A DNA stretch of 64,000 bases from Photobacterium damselae (GTDB taxonomy: Bacteria > Pseudomonadota > Gammaproteobacteria > Enterobacterales > Vibrionaceae). The stretch is from positions 1 through 64,000 of the forward strand of contig NZ_PYOG01000015.1 of NCBI RefSeq assembly GCF_003026815.1, given 5' to 3'. The notes beneath the pieces are model-generated. The model was not told the DNA's origin and did no database searches. It saw nothing but the letters and a program-made list of their open reading frames with translations. The position numbers and the translations under genes were made by a program. Numbering within the stretch: the stretch's first letter is position 1; the number at the start of each line of letters is the position of its first letter. Below are positions 25,953-36,081 of the stretch, piece after piece.

Positions 25953-28526
25953 TTGCATAATTATATCAAGACGTTAAAGAGTAGATTAGAGTCGTTTAAT
26001 CAACTGCGTATTGAACGTGCACGCATTGCGATGGATGCGCAATCAGTACAGGTTTTTGACCTTCTACCAGTCTTACTTCATATCAATCATCCGGCTTTAC
26101 CTGGATACCTCGACGATGAGGTACCGCAGGGGATTGCTGGTTTCTCACTTTCTCATACTCAACAGCAGTTTGTTGATGACTGTGGTTTGACAGCAGACAA
26201 GGTCGTTGCGCCTCTTAACATTGCTGATGATCTTTGTCCGATTACTGGCTTATATGCGATGGGCAGTACTGCCTCGATCGGTCAAAGCCTTACCAGTGAT
26301 TTAGATATTTGGGTCTGCATTCGTGCCGATCTGTCATCTGAGTTGCGCCAAATCTTAGACAGTAAATGTTCCTTGGTTTCAGAGTGGGCAATGAGCCAAG
26401 GGGTTGAAGCGAACTTTTTCTTAATTGATGAAAATCGCTTCCGTCACAATTTCTCAGAAGAGATGACCGGAGAAAACTGTGGTTCTAGCCAGCACTTGTT
26501 ATTGTTGGATGAGTTCTACCGTTCAGCCGTTTGTTTGGCAGGTTTACCGTTGCTTTGGTTTATGGTGCCACCTGAGATGGAAGAGTGTTACGACCAATAT
26601 GTCGATTACCTTGAACAGCAAGGTCATATTCGTCGTAATGAGTGGGTTGATTTTGGTGGGGTCAGTCGTATTCCTGCTGAAGAGTATTTTGGCTCAAGTT
26701 TGTGGCAACTTTATAAGAGTATCGATTCTCCTTATAAGTCGGTATTAAAAGCGATTTTATTGGAAGCGTATTCTTGGGAGTACCCACACACTCAATTATT
26801 GAGCTTAGATGGTAAACGTCGTTTCTTTGCTGAAGATCGCACTGAATACTGTATGGACGCGTACTATTTAATGCTAGAAAAAGTGACGCGTTATCTAGAG
26901 CGAATTGATGATCATCGCCGCTTAGATTTAGTTCGTCGCTGTTTTTATCTCAAAACACACGAGAAGCTAACTCGAACTCCAGCGTTGGGTTCAGTGGCTT
27001 GGCGTCGTCGTGTGCTGGAGCAACTAACCGAGCAGTGGCAGTGGACTCCAGCTGATCTGTGGGCGCTCGATAATCGCCGTAACTGGAAAGTAAATCAGGT
27101 TAAACAAGCGCATAACGAACTGCTTGATGCGTTAATGTTGAGCTACCGTAACCTGATTCGATTTGCGCGCCGCAATAATATTACATCAGCGATAAGCCCT
27201 GAAGATATCAGTATCTTAGCGCGTAAACTTTATGCGGCATTCGAGGTGCTACCGGGTAAAGTGACTCTGCTTAACCCTCAGATATCCCCCGATTTGCATG
27301 AGCAAGATCTGACATTAATTCAGGTTCCTGCGGGCCGGACAAATACTGCAGGTTGGTATCTGTATAAGCAGCCATTAGAGCCGTATGCCATCTTGGGTCA
27401 GCCAGCTCTTGAGCATAACCGTTATCTCTCTAAGTTGGTGGCGTGGGCTTATTTTAATGGCTTATTAACCGAGTCGACATGTCTACATACTGTGGTTCGT
27501 GACAGTGATATGGACATTGATAAGCTGTATCAGTTGGTGAGTGATATTCGCAATACTTTCACCATACGCCGACCACAACCAAGCTTGCAGGCGCTATCGA
27601 GTCCGTGTGAAATTCGTCAGTTGGGTATCTTTATTAACTTAGAACAAGACCCAACCACGGAATTAAAAAATCGCTCATCGGTTCGTTTTGACTTTAAAAA
27701 TACCGACATCTTTAGCTATGGCCCAGAGCAACACTGCTTAGTAGGGAGTGTGGATCTGGTCTATCGTAACTCATGGAATGAAGTTCGTACTTTGAACTTT
27801 AAAGGTGAGAGTGCGATGTTGGACGCATTGAAAACCATTTTGGGTAAGATGCACCAAGATGCCATACCGCCAGAGTTGGTTGATGTTTTTTGTTACAGCA
27901 AGCATATGCGTGGTTTGATTCGAAACTTAGTGTACCAGTTGGTGGCTGAGTGTATTGAAATGCGTTTAAAGCCTGTAGAACAAGAGAAACGTCGCCGTTT
28001 TAAAGCCATTCGTATTGGCAACCAGATGTATGGTCTGTTTTTTGAACGCCGTGGTGTTTCGGTTCAGAAGCTGGAAAATTCCATCGATTTTTATCGCAGT
28101 ATTTCTGCAAACAAGCTGATTGGTTCGGCAAATACTGTAGTGGAAATGGGAGAAGAGCCTCATCCACCTGAAATTGTTGATGCTTATGCCAGTGAAGGTC
28201 TAATTCAGTTCTTCTTTGAAGATTGTGATGACGGCTTCAATATCTATATTTTAGATGAAACCAACCGCATTGAAGTCTACCGTCAGTGTGGTGGTGACAA
28301 AGATGAATTGGTGCATGGGGTAAACCGTTTTTATACTTCAGCACAAGACCGCTTTAGTTACAGCGCGAATTTCATCAACTTTAATTTGCCGCAGTTCTAC
28401 GACATCGTTCATAACGAGAAAGGGGTACAGGTGTTACCTTATAAGAGTGGTCAACAAATGCAGCGTCGTCCGCAAACGGGTAATAACAATACGTTGCCAA
28501 ATATTGCTAATTACTCGCCTCGTTAA
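25953..28526 (+). CDS. cyaA: Class I adenylate cyclase
   Basis: An 857-residue cyclase that makes cAMP for CRP. The catalytic domain holds GSTASIGQSLTSDLDIWV (Ser-x-Asp-x-Asp nucleotidyltransferase motif), and the C-terminal half is the regulatory domain. The TTG at 25953 is preferred: it has GGAAGAG upstream and aligns with the UUG start of E. coli cyaA (YIKTLKSRLESFNQLR matches the family N-terminus). A TTG at 25860 would add 31 unmatched residues. The rare start probably limits translation. Confidence 0.93.
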   Translation: MHNYIKTLKSRLESFNQLRIERARIAMDAQSVQVFDLLPVLLHINHPALPGYLDDEVPQGIAGFSLSHTQQQFVDDCGLTADKVVAPLNIADDLCPITGLYAMGSTASIGQSLTSDLDIWVCIRADLSSELRQILDSKCSLVSEWAMSQGVEANFFLIDENRFRHNFSEEMTGENCGSSQHLLLLDEFYRSAVCLAGLPLLWFMVPPEMEECYDQYVDYLEQQGHIRRNEWVDFGGVSRIPAEEYFGSSLWQLYKSIDSPYKSVLKAILLEAYSWEYPHTQLLSLDGKRRFFAEDRTEYCMDAYYLMLEKVTRYLERIDDHRRLDLVRRCFYLKTHEKLTRTPALGSVAWRRRVLEQLTEQWQWTPADLWALDNRRNWKVNQVKQAHNELLDALMLSYRNLIRFARRNNITSAISPEDISILARKLYAAFEVLPGKVTLLNPQISPDLHEQDLTLIQVPAGRTNTAGWYLYKQPLEPYAILGQPALEHNRYLSKLVAWAYFNGLLTESTCLHTVVRDSDMDIDKLYQLVSDIRNTFTIRRPQPSLQALSSPCEIRQLGIFINLEQDPTTELKNRSSVRFDFKNTDIFSYGPEQHCLVGSVDLVYRNSWNEVRTLNFKGESAMLDALKTILGKMHQDAIPPELVDVFCYSKHMRGLIRNLVYQLVAECIEMRLKPVEQEKRRRFKAIRIGNQMYGLFFERRGVSVQKLENSIDFYRSISANKLIGSANTVVEMGEEPHPPEIVDAYASEGLIQFFFEDCDDGFNIYILDETNRIEVYRQCGGDKDELVHGVNRFYTSAQDRFSYSANFINFNLPQFYDIVHNEKGVQVLPYKSGQQMQRRPQTGNNNTLPNIANYSPR

Positions 28527-28541
28527 TTTTGCGGTATAGAT

Positions 28542-28572
28542 AAAAAAGCCTTCAATTTGTGAAGGCTTTTTT
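28542..28572. terminator. Bidirectional terminator, cyaA and cyaY
   Basis: A 12-bp stem AAAAAAGCCTTC/GAAGGCTTTTTT around loop AATTTGT serves convergent cyaA (plus) and cyaY (minus). Confidence 0.9.
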
Positions 28573-28599
28573 GATCGTGAGGCAAAAAGAGATTGGGGC

Positions 28600-28911
28600 T
28601 TACCAATCGACCGATTCGCCAGCATGTAGAGAACATTCACGTTTGACTACATCGAAGAACTCATCACCACTGCGAGTGCAGCGCCATTGACCATCTTGAT
28701 ACTGGAAGTGATAACCCCCTGATTTTGAAGCTAGCCACAGTTCGTGCAGCGGTTCTTGGCGGTTAATAACAATCTGACTGCGATTTTCAAACTCAAGAGT
28801 TAATACGTTACCTGTGATTTCAGGTTCAATATCTACCCCTGATTCTTCAACGCCTTCTTCTATCGCCATAAAAGCTTGTTCAGCCAATTGATGGTATTCT
28901 GTATCGTTCAT
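28600..28911 (-). CDS. cyaY: Frataxin-like iron-binding protein CyaY
   Basis: A 103-residue frataxin that binds iron and modulates Fe-S cluster assembly on IscS. The acidic first helix (YHQLAEQAFMAIEEGVEESGVDIE) and the conserved central strands NVLTLEFENRSQIVINRQEPLHELWLAS and GGYHFQY are present. It is convergent with cyaA and divergent from lptM. Confidence 0.95.
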   Translation of the reverse strand: MNDTEYHQLAEQAFMAIEEGVEESGVDIEPEITGNVLTLEFENRSQIVINRQEPLHELWLASKSGGYHFQYQDGQWRCTRSGDEFFDVVKRECSLHAGESVDW

Positions 28912-28990
28912 CCCACGCTATCCTATTGCTTTTCCTGCTCTGAGTGAGATTATAAAGGGCATTGACAGGATAATCACGGCTTTATAAAAA

Positions 28991-29107
28991 ATGCGTAAAG
29001 GTTTAGTAGCAATTTTCATCTTCACAATCTTGGCACTTACTGGGTGTGGTCAAAGTGGCGCGTTGTATATGCCAAAAGATCAACCGGATCAGTCTCAAGC
29101 TCAATAA
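28991..29107 (+). CDS. lptM: Small lipoprotein LptM (YifL)
   Basis: A 38-residue lipoprotein. A signal peptide of 18 residues ends in the lipobox LTGC, with Cys19 the lipidated residue, followed by GQSGALYMPKD, which resembles the LptM/YifL core. In E. coli LptM assists maturation of the LPS translocon LptD. It begins the lysA-dapF operon, as yifL precedes dapF in E. coli. The ribosome-binding site is weak. Confidence 0.88.
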   Translation: MRKGLVAIFIFTILALTGCGQSGALYMPKDQPDQSQAQ

Positions 29108-29146
29108 CGGTATTGAATAGGCACATATTAACAGGGAAGAAACACA

Positions 29147-30400
29147 TTGGATTATTTTAATTATCAGCAAGATGGCCAATTGTGGGCCGAGCAAGTTTCG
29201 GCACAATCATTGGCTGCGCAGTATGGTACCCCGCTTTATGTTTACTCTCGCGCAACGTTAGAGCGTCATTGGCAGGCGTTCGATCGGGCCGTTGCTTCTC
29301 ACCCTCATTTAATCTGCTATGCGGTAAAAGCTAATTCAAATTTGGCGGTCTTAAATGTGTTGGCAAAACTGGGCTCGGGCTTTGATATCGTATCATTAGG
29401 GGAACTTGAGCGTGTGATCGCCGCTGGTGGTGACCCAAGTAAAGTGGTGTTTTCTGGCGTGGGTAAAACTGTGGCCGAGATGACTCGCGCTTTGTCTCTT
29501 GGGATAAAATGTTTCAATGTGGAATCTGAGCCAGAACTTGAACGATTAAATCAGGTGGCAGCAGAGCTAGGTGTGATTGCACCTATTTCGCTACGTATTA
29601 ATCCAGATGTGGATGCGAAAACTCACCCTTATATTTCAACCGGCCTACGTGATAATAAATTCGGTATCACTTTTGAGCGAGCATTAGATGTGTATCGCTT
29701 AGCCCACCGTTTGCCAAACCTTAATGTGGTGGGGATGGATTGTCATATTGGTTCGCAACTTACCGAAATTACCCCATTTATTGATGCCGTTGATCGCCTG
29801 CTAAGCTTAATAGATACGTTAGCCGACGAAGGTATTACTATCGCTCATCTTGATGTTGGTGGCGGACTTGGGGTGACTTATGATCAAGAACAACCTCCTG
29901 AGCCATCAGATTATGCCATCGCGTTATTGGAACGTTTAAACCAGTATCCAGAATTGGAGCTGATTTTTGAGCCTGGTCGTGCCATTGCCGCTAATGCCGG
30001 TATTTTGCTAACTCGGGTTGAGTATCTAAAACATTCGGAATATAAGAACTTTGCCATTGTTGATGCCGCGATGAATGATCTGATTCGTCCGACACTTTAT
30101 TCAGCTTGGCAGGCCATCATTCCAGCCTCTCCTCGTCAAGGTGAGATGCAGACTTACGATATTGTTGGGCCAATTTGTGAAACGGGTGACTTTATCGGTC
30201 GAGATCGTCAACTTGCGCTGGAGCCCAATGATCTTTTAGCGGTGCGCTCAGCTGGAGCTTATGGCTTTGTTATGGCCTCAAACTACAATACTCGCGCCCG
30301 TGCCGCAGAAGTCATGGTCGATGGTGAGCAGAGCTATTTAGTCCGTCAACGTGAAACACTACAACAGTTGTGGCAGGGTGAAAGCCTGCTACCAGAATAA
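29147..30400 (+). CDS. lysA: Diaminopimelate decarboxylase
   Basis: A 417-residue PLP enzyme that makes L-lysine from meso-diaminopimelate. The PLP lysine is in YAVKANSN, the phosphate-binding Gly-rich loop is LDVGGGLG, and the substrate/dimer Cys lies in [10 protein letters not shown]. It starts at TTG 29147 with AGGGAAGA upstream. Located 39 bp after lptM and 8 bp before dapF, which makes the substrate, so the pathway steps are cotranscribed. Confidence 0.95.
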   Translation: MDYFNYQQDGQLWAEQVSAQSLAAQYGTPLYVYSRATLERHWQAFDRAVASHPHLICYAVKANSNLAVLNVLAKLGSGFDIVSLGELERVIAAGGDPSKVVFSGVGKTVAEMTRALSLGIKCFNVESEPELERLNQVAAELGVIAPISLRINPDVDAKTHPYISTGLRDNKFGITFERALDVYRLAHRLPNLNVVGMDCHIGSQLTEITPFIDAVDRLLSLIDTLADEGITIAHLDVGGGLGVTYDQEQPPEPSDYAIALLERLNQYPELELIFEPGRAIAANAGILLTRVEYLKHSEYKNFAIVDAAMNDLIRPTLYSAWQAIIPASPRQGEMQTYDIVGPICETGDFIGRDRQLALEPNDLLAVRSAGAYGFVMASNYNTRARAAEVMVDGEQSYLVRQRETLQQLWQGESLLPE

Positions 30401-30408
30401 GGAATGTC

Positions 30409-31239
30409 ATGCAGATTAATTTCTCCAAAATGCATGGACTAGGTAATGACTTTATGGTGGTCGATGCCGTCACCCAGAATGTGTTTTTTTCTCCTGATAT
30501 GGTGCGGCGTTTAGCTGATCGCCACCGTGGCATCGGCTTTGACCAACTTTTGATTGTCGAGCCACCTTACGATCCGGAAACCGATTTTCATTATCGTATT
30601 TTTAACGCCGATGGCAGTGAAGTTGAGCAGTGTGGCAATGGTGCTCGCTGTTTTGCTCGTTTTGTTTCAATGAAAGGTTTAACCAATAAGTACCATATTT
30701 CAGTCAGTACTAAGGCTGGAAAGATGTTACTGAAATTGGAAAATGACGATCAGGTTACGGTCAATATGGGTGTGCCGATTTTTGATCCGGCTAAGATTCC
30801 ATTTCGTGCTAACCAAGCCGAAAAAACCTATATTTTACGCGCTGGTGATCAAACCGTATTTTGTGGTGCTGCCAGTATGGGCAACCCTCATTGTGTAACC
30901 GTTGTCGATGATGTTCTTACCGCTGATGTCGAGACATTGGGTCCGCTGCTTGAGTCTCATGAGCGTTTTCCTGAACGGGTAAATGTGGGATTTATGCAGG
31001 TAATTTCTCGCAGTGAAGTAAAGTTGCGCGTCTATGAGCGTGGTGCTGGTGAAACCCAAGCGTGTGGCAGTGGTGCCTGTGCGGCAGTGGCAATCGGTCG
31101 TCAACAGGGCTTGCTTGATGAAGAAGTGACGGTTTCGCTACCTGGTGGTGATTTGCGTATTCGCTGGAACGGTAATGGCTCAAATCTCTTTATGACAGGA
31201 CCTGTGGCTCATGTATTTGATGGGCAGGTGCTGCTATGA
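30409..31239 (+). CDS. dapF: Diaminopimelate epimerase
   Basis: A 276-residue cofactor-free racemase that interconverts LL- and meso-diaminopimelate for lysine and peptidoglycan. The two catalytic cysteines lie in [10 protein letters not shown] and [10 protein letters not shown]. Start [19 protein letters not shown] is the usual family N-terminus. Its TGA overlaps the next gene's ATG by 4 nt. Confidence 0.96.
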   Translation: MQINFSKMHGLGNDFMVVDAVTQNVFFSPDMVRRLADRHRGIGFDQLLIVEPPYDPETDFHYRIFNADGSEVEQCGNGARCFARFVSMKGLTNKYHISVSTKAGKMLLKLENDDQVTVNMGVPIFDPAKIPFRANQAEKTYILRAGDQTVFCGAASMGNPHCVTVVDDVLTADVETLGPLLESHERFPERVNVGFMQVISRSEVKLRVYERGAGETQACGSGACAAVAIGRQQGLLDEEVTVSLPGGDLRIRWNGNGSNLFMTGPVAHVFDGQVLL

Positions 31240-31958
31240 ATGCTTCGTCATCACTGGCAGAGCAAGCAAGTTGTGATGAATTAAGTGCCGAGCAAGTCGC
31301 TTCTTATCTGCGTAAAGAGCCAGATTTCTTTGCTCGACACCCTGAGCTATTGTCTCAGATCCGAGTCCACCATGATGAGCGTGGTGCCGTATCGCTGGTG
31401 GATATTCAGCTAGAAAAATTACGCGGCCAAGTGACACAACTGCAAGATCAATTAGAGCAATTAACCGATCAGGCAAAACGAAATGATCAATTGTTTCAGC
31501 AGTTTTCTTCGTTACAAGCCAAGTTGATGCAAGCTCGTTGTCTACAGCAAGTGATGCCTTTAATGGAGCAATTTGCTCAGCAGTATCAACTGAATATCAG
31601 TATTCGGTTATTGGCGGAACCTGAAGCAGCAAAACCGCTACTGAAAGAGATTAATAGTGATGTGGCTTGGCTGTTGCGAGAGTCTTTTACTCAGTTTCAA
31701 CGCTCATTTATGCCGCAGCAAAATATCTATCTTGGGCGACTTCGTCATGGGCAAGCCGCACTCTTTTTCAGTCAACCGCCAGATTTAGGCTCTTTTGCAT
31801 TACTGCCATTAAAGCAGCATCAGACGCTTGGAGTTCTGGGTTTTTCCAGTACCGAAGGTGGCCATTTTCACCCTGCGATGGATACGCTTTTTTTACAACA
31901 ATTAGCCATCGTGATGAGTTCGCAACTTGCATTATGGTTGGATGAGGCAGCACTGTGA
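31236..31958 (+). CDS. DUF484 family protein
   Basis: A 240-residue GAF-like protein of unknown function. The N-terminal segment [25 protein letters not shown] is the DUF484 signature, followed by a coiled coil (about 60-105) and the GAF-like fold. It overlaps both neighbours by 4 nt. The dapF-DUF484-xerC order is widespread in gammaproteobacteria, suggesting a link to XerC or cell division, but none is shown. Confidence 0.9.
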   Translation: MNASSSLAEQASCDELSAEQVASYLRKEPDFFARHPELLSQIRVHHDERGAVSLVDIQLEKLRGQVTQLQDQLEQLTDQAKRNDQLFQQFSSLQAKLMQARCLQQVMPLMEQFAQQYQLNISIRLLAEPEAAKPLLKEINSDVAWLLRESFTQFQRSFMPQQNIYLGRLRHGQAALFFSQPPDLGSFALLPLKQHQTLGVLGFSSTEGGHFHPAMDTLFLQQLAIVMSSQLALWLDEAAL

Positions 31959-32875
31959 CGAACCCTGTTATACCAACATCATTAAGTCGACCTTTAGAAC
32001 GCTTTTATGAATATTTGCGCAGTGAGCGTGAATTGAGTTTACACACTCAACAAAACTACAAACGTCAGCTTTCAACCATTGCTGAACAGTTGGTTGAGAT
32101 GCAAGTGACTTCGTGGCAGCAATTGGATGCGGGTTGGGTGCGTCAGATCGCCAGTAAAGGCATGCGAAGTGGGTTAAAAGCCAGTAGCTTAGGCATGCGT
32201 CTTTCGGCTCTGCGTAGTTTTCTTGATTTCTTGGTGTTTCAAGGCGATTTAAAAGCTAACCCAGCGAAAGGGGTTTCAGCACCAAAGAAAGCTCGCCCAT
32301 TACCGAAAAACCTCGATGTGGATGAGATGGATCAGCTGCTCAGTGTTGAGGGCGATGATCCGTTATCCATCCGAGATCGTGCGATGATGGAACTGATGTA
32401 CGGTGCCGGCTTACGTTTATCTGAATTGGTCGGGTTGAATCTAAAAGATATCCAATTGACAAAAGGTGATTTACGGGTGATTGGTAAAGGGGATAAAGAG
32501 CGGATAGTCCCGTTTTCGGGCTTGGCAAAAGAGTGGGTTGGCAATTGGTTAAAGGTGCGGGCAACTTTAGCCCATAGTGATGAACCGGCGTTATTTGTTT
32601 CTAAGCGTGGTATGCGAATTTCTAATCGTAATGTACAAAAACGAATGGAAGAGTGGGGACAAAAACAGGCCGTTTCAAGTCATATTAATCCCCATAAATT
32701 GCGTCACAGTTTTGCCACACATATGTTGGAATCAAGTGGCGATCTACGTGCAGTACAAGAGTTACTTGGCCACGCTAATCTATCAACCACTCAGATCTAT
32801 ACTCACTTGGATTTCCAACATTTGGCCAAGGTTTATGATGAGGCTCATCCTCGCGCCAAACGTGGTCGCCGATAA
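31955..32875 (+). CDS. xerC: Tyrosine recombinase XerC
   Basis: A 306-residue site-specific recombinase that, with XerD, resolves chromosome dimers at dif. The catalytic set is visible: Arg in GAGLRLSEL, Lys in GKGDKER, His and Arg in [11 protein letters not shown], His in LLGHANL, and the nucleophile Tyr in TTQIYTH. It starts at GTG overlapping the DUF484 stop. No dif site was seen in the window. Confidence 0.95.
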   Translation: MTNPVIPTSLSRPLERFYEYLRSERELSLHTQQNYKRQLSTIAEQLVEMQVTSWQQLDAGWVRQIASKGMRSGLKASSLGMRLSALRSFLDFLVFQGDLKANPAKGVSAPKKARPLPKNLDVDEMDQLLSVEGDDPLSIRDRAMMELMYGAGLRLSELVGLNLKDIQLTKGDLRVIGKGDKERIVPFSGLAKEWVGNWLKVRATLAHSDEPALFVSKRGMRISNRNVQKRMEEWGQKQAVSSHINPHKLRHSFATHMLESSGDLRAVQELLGHANLSTTQIYTHLDFQHLAKVYDEAHPRAKRGRR

Positions 32876-32902
32876 AAATCGTGTTAATAAAGTAGGAACA
32901 GC

Positions 32903-33655
32903 ATGCAACAACTGCGATTAGAAAATTCACTGAACGGGATTAAAGCGCTCAGCTTCGACTTAGACGATACACTTTATGATAATCGAGAAGTTATCGTTCG
33001 AGCAGAGCAAGCTATGCATCAATGGTTGGCTGAGTTTGATGAGCGTTTTTTGTTATTCCGTGATGGTTTCTGGCCTCAGTTAAAGCAACGTTTGGCTCTA
33101 GCCGATCCTTGGTTAAAGCACGATGTTACCTTATGGCGCTATCAGTCGATTAAAGTGGCATTAATGCAGTTAGGTTATCGAGAGGCGGCTGCGGCGTTGG
33201 CCGCTGATCGTGCAGTTGAACATGTCCTTGCCGTGCGCAACCAAGTTGATGTCCCACCTCTTACTCATCAACTTCTCACTCAATTGAGCGCACATTTTCC
33301 ACTGGTAGCAATCACCAATGGTAATGTGGATATCGATAAAATTGGTTTAGGCACGTATTTCCAGCACCGATTTTGTGCCGGTCCCGATGGGCTCGCAAAA
33401 CCGGATTCCAACCTATTTGATAAAGCGGTACATGCGCTGCAAGTGGCACCAGAGCAAATTCTTCATGTTGGCGATCATCCAATTAGCGATATTCAGGGCG
33501 CTCAACAGGCTGGATTTAAAACCTGTTGGTTTAATGATAAAGGACGTGATTTTAGGGCATTAAGCTCTGACATGAAGCCAGATATTGAGATCCACCAATT
33601 GGATGAACTATTGCCTTTAGTGGCGATGAGTTCGGTTAATGAAAGCATTAAGTGA
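32903..33655 (+). CDS. yigB: HAD-family phosphatase YigB
   Basis: A 250-residue haloacid dehalogenase-like hydrolase. The nucleophile motif is SFDLDDTLYDN, motif II is AITNGN and motif IV is GDHPISDIQGA. In E. coli YigB can dephosphorylate the riboflavin intermediate 5-amino-6-(5-phosphoribitylamino)uracil and FMN. It follows xerC by 27 bp, the E. coli order dapF-yigA-xerC-yigB-uvrD. Confidence 0.92.
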   Translation: MQQLRLENSLNGIKALSFDLDDTLYDNREVIVRAEQAMHQWLAEFDERFLLFRDGFWPQLKQRLALADPWLKHDVTLWRYQSIKVALMQLGYREAAAALAADRAVEHVLAVRNQVDVPPLTHQLLTQLSAHFPLVAITNGNVDIDKIGLGTYFQHRFCAGPDGLAKPDSNLFDKAVHALQVAPEQILHVGDHPISDIQGAQQAGFKTCWFNDKGRDFRALSSDMKPDIEIHQLDELLPLVAMSSVNESIK

Positions 33656-33837
33656 GAAAGAGCCCGCCCCAAAAAGCGGTTTCTTCAACGTTTATCATTG
33701 ATTGTTTTATCGGTTATTGCTGATGTTTTTTAACTTATGTTTCGCTAAGCCTAGAACATGAGTCGTAGTTTGCATTGTGATAAGCGGATAAAAAGATAAC
33801 GGAGCATTCTTTTTTTCAGCTGTTATAATTGCAATCC

Positions 33838-33853
33838 TTGTATAAATAACCAG
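33838..33853. promoter_or_regulatory. Candidate LexA (SOS) box of uvrD
   Basis: TTGTATAAATAACCAG fits the CTGT-N8-ACAG LexA plan with one change in each half. It ends 9 bp before the uvrD ATG and follows a TATAAT element at 33824-33829. E. coli uvrD is SOS-controlled and its box also ends in CCAG. Confidence 0.6.
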
Positions 33854-33862
33854 TAACTCACT

Positions 33863-36034
33863 ATGGATATCTCCCTCCTGTTAGATGGGCTCAATGACAA
33901 ACAAAGAGAAGCGGTAGCAGCACCGTTAGGTAATTACCTCGTTCTGGCAGGAGCCGGTAGTGGTAAAACACGCGTGCTTGTTCACCGTATCGCTTGGTTG
34001 ATTGCTATTGAGCAAGCGTCGCCGTACTCAATTATGTCGGTGACATTTACCAACAAAGCGGCTGCTGAAATGCGTGGTCGTATTAATGAATTGATGGAAG
34101 GCTCAACTTTTGGAATGTGGAATGGCACGTTCCACGGTTTGTGTCACCGAATTCTTCGTGCCCATTATCTGGATGCTCGCTTACCTGAAGATTTCAATAT
34201 CTTGGACTCTGACGATCAGCTTCGTCTGCTGCGCCGTTTGATCAAAGCGCAAAACCTAGATGAGAAGCAGTGGCCACCTCGTCAGGGTGCTTGGTATATC
34301 AATGGCAAAAAAGATGAAGGGTTGCGTCCTCATCAAATCGAAACCTTTAACGATCCGGTAGAGCAGACTTGGCAACGCATTTATGCCGCTTATCAAGAAG
34401 CGTGTGACCGTGCCGGCTTAGTCGATTTTGCTGAGTTGTTGCTGCGTGCGTTTGAATTGGTTCGAGATAATAAATTCATTCGAGAGCACTATCAGGCTCG
34501 CTTTAAGCATATTTTGGTCGATGAGTTCCAAGATACCAACAGCATTCAATTTGCGTGGCTACGTTTAATGGCAGGGCCAGATTGCCACGTGATGATTGTG
34601 GGTGATGATGACCAGTCTATCTATGGTTGGCGTGGTGCCAAAGTGGAGAATATCTCTCGTTTCTTACGTGAGTTTCATGACGCTAAGTCTATCTTCCTTG
34701 AGCAAAACTACCGTTCAACTGGCAATATTCTAAAAGCGGCTAACGAACTGATTGCCAATAACAATGAGCGCATGGGTAAAAACCTATGGACTGACGGTGC
34801 TGATGGCGATCGCATCTCCCTTTATTCTGCATTTAATGAACTGGATGAAGCGCGCTTTGCTGTTGGTAAGATCAAAGAGTGGCGCGATCAAGGAGGCACT
34901 CTTAATGAAGTGGCTTTCCTTTATCGTAGTAACGCCCAGTCGCGTGTGTTGGAAGAGGCGTTGATTCAAGCAGGTATGCCGTATCGAATCTACGGTGGCA
35001 TGCGATTCTTTGAGCGTCAGGAAATTAAAGATGCATTGTCTTATCTGCGTCTGATCAGCAACCGTAATGACGACACGGCTTTTGAACGTGTGGTGAATAC
35101 CCCAACGCGTGGTATTGGTGATCGCACGTTGGAAACCATTCGTTTAGCTGCTCGTGATCGCAGCATGACCATGTGGCAAGCGAGTATTGCTCTGTTAGAT
35201 GATCAGGTCTTGGCAGGTCGTGCGGCTAATGCTTTGCGCCGTTTTATCGAATTGGTAGATGCGCTAGAAGATGACACCGCCGAGCTTGCTTTGTATCAGC
35301 AAACCGATGATGTGATTCGTAATTCAGGACTTCGGGCGATGTACGAGCAAGAAAAGGGAGAGAAAGCCCAAGCGCGTATTGAAAACTTAGAAGAATTGGT
35401 CACCGCAACTCGTCAGTTTGAGATCCCAGAAGAAGCACAAGAGATGACTCATCTAGCAGCGTTTTTATCTCATGCCGCTTTAGAGGCTGGTGAAGGTCAG
35501 GCTGACGATTTTGAAGATGCGGTGCAACTGATGACCATGCACAGCGCCAAAGGTCTGGAGTTTCCTCTGGTCTTTATGGTAGGCATGGAAGAGGGGATGT
35601 TCCCAAGTTCACGCACGACAGAAGAAGTGGGACGATTAGAAGAAGAGCGCCGTTTGTGTTACGTGGGTATGACCCGTGCGATGCAAAAGCTCTACTTAAC
35701 TCATGCAGAAATGCGTCGCTTGTATGGTAAAGATAATTTCCATAAGCCATCTCGTTTCCTAAAAGAGATCCCAGAACACTTTATTGATGAAGTTCGGATG
35801 AAGGCGCAAGTATCTCGCCCTGTGAGTACTGGCCGCTTTAGTCAAACCACAGTTAATGAAAACTTTAATCAAACGGGTTTTAGTTTAGGTCAGCGTGTGG
35901 AGCATCCAACCTTTGGTGAAGGCACTATTATTAATTACGAAGGTAGTGGCCCTCAAAGTCGAGTTCAAGTCGCCTTTAATGGTCAAGGGATTAAATGGTT
36001 GGTCACTCAATACGCTAAGCTAACCGCAATCTAA
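33863..36034 (+). CDS. uvrD: DNA helicase II UvrD
   Basis: A 723-residue superfamily 1 3'-5' helicase for nucleotide excision and mismatch repair. Walker A is AGAGSGKT (29-36), Walker B is VDEFQDT, and motif IV-VI residues QNYRST and YVGMTRA are present. The C-terminal FGEGTIINYEGSGPQSRVQVAF is the UvrD Tudor-like domain. Length matches E. coli UvrD (720), and position after xerC-yigB supports uvrD over rep. Confidence 0.96.
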   Translation: MDISLLLDGLNDKQREAVAAPLGNYLVLAGAGSGKTRVLVHRIAWLIAIEQASPYSIMSVTFTNKAAAEMRGRINELMEGSTFGMWNGTFHGLCHRILRAHYLDARLPEDFNILDSDDQLRLLRRLIKAQNLDEKQWPPRQGAWYINGKKDEGLRPHQIETFNDPVEQTWQRIYAAYQEACDRAGLVDFAELLLRAFELVRDNKFIREHYQARFKHILVDEFQDTNSIQFAWLRLMAGPDCHVMIVGDDDQSIYGWRGAKVENISRFLREFHDAKSIFLEQNYRSTGNILKAANELIANNNERMGKNLWTDGADGDRISLYSAFNELDEARFAVGKIKEWRDQGGTLNEVAFLYRSNAQSRVLEEALIQAGMPYRIYGGMRFFERQEIKDALSYLRLISNRNDDTAFERVVNTPTRGIGDRTLETIRLAARDRSMTMWQASIALLDDQVLAGRAANALRRFIELVDALEDDTAELALYQQTDDVIRNSGLRAMYEQEKGEKAQARIENLEELVTATRQFEIPEEAQEMTHLAAFLSHAALEAGEGQADDFEDAVQLMTMHSAKGLEFPLVFMVGMEEGMFPSSRTTEEVGRLEEERRLCYVGMTRAMQKLYLTHAEMRRLYGKDNFHKPSRFLKEIPEHFIDEVRMKAQVSRPVSTGRFSQTTVNENFNQTGFSLGQRVEHPTFGEGTIINYEGSGPQSRVQVAFNGQGIKWLVTQYAKLTAI

Positions 36035-36049
36035 TGTGACAGAAAAAGT

Positions 36050-36080
36050 AAAACGCCATCGATGAAAGATGGCGTTTTTT
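36050..36080. terminator. Terminator of convergent uvrD and ggt
   Basis: A perfect 11-bp stem AAAACGCCATC/GATGGCGTTTT with loop GATGAAA is followed by a T-tract on the plus strand and flanked by A residues on the other side, so it may act both ways. Confidence 0.88.
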
Positions 36081-36081
36081 A

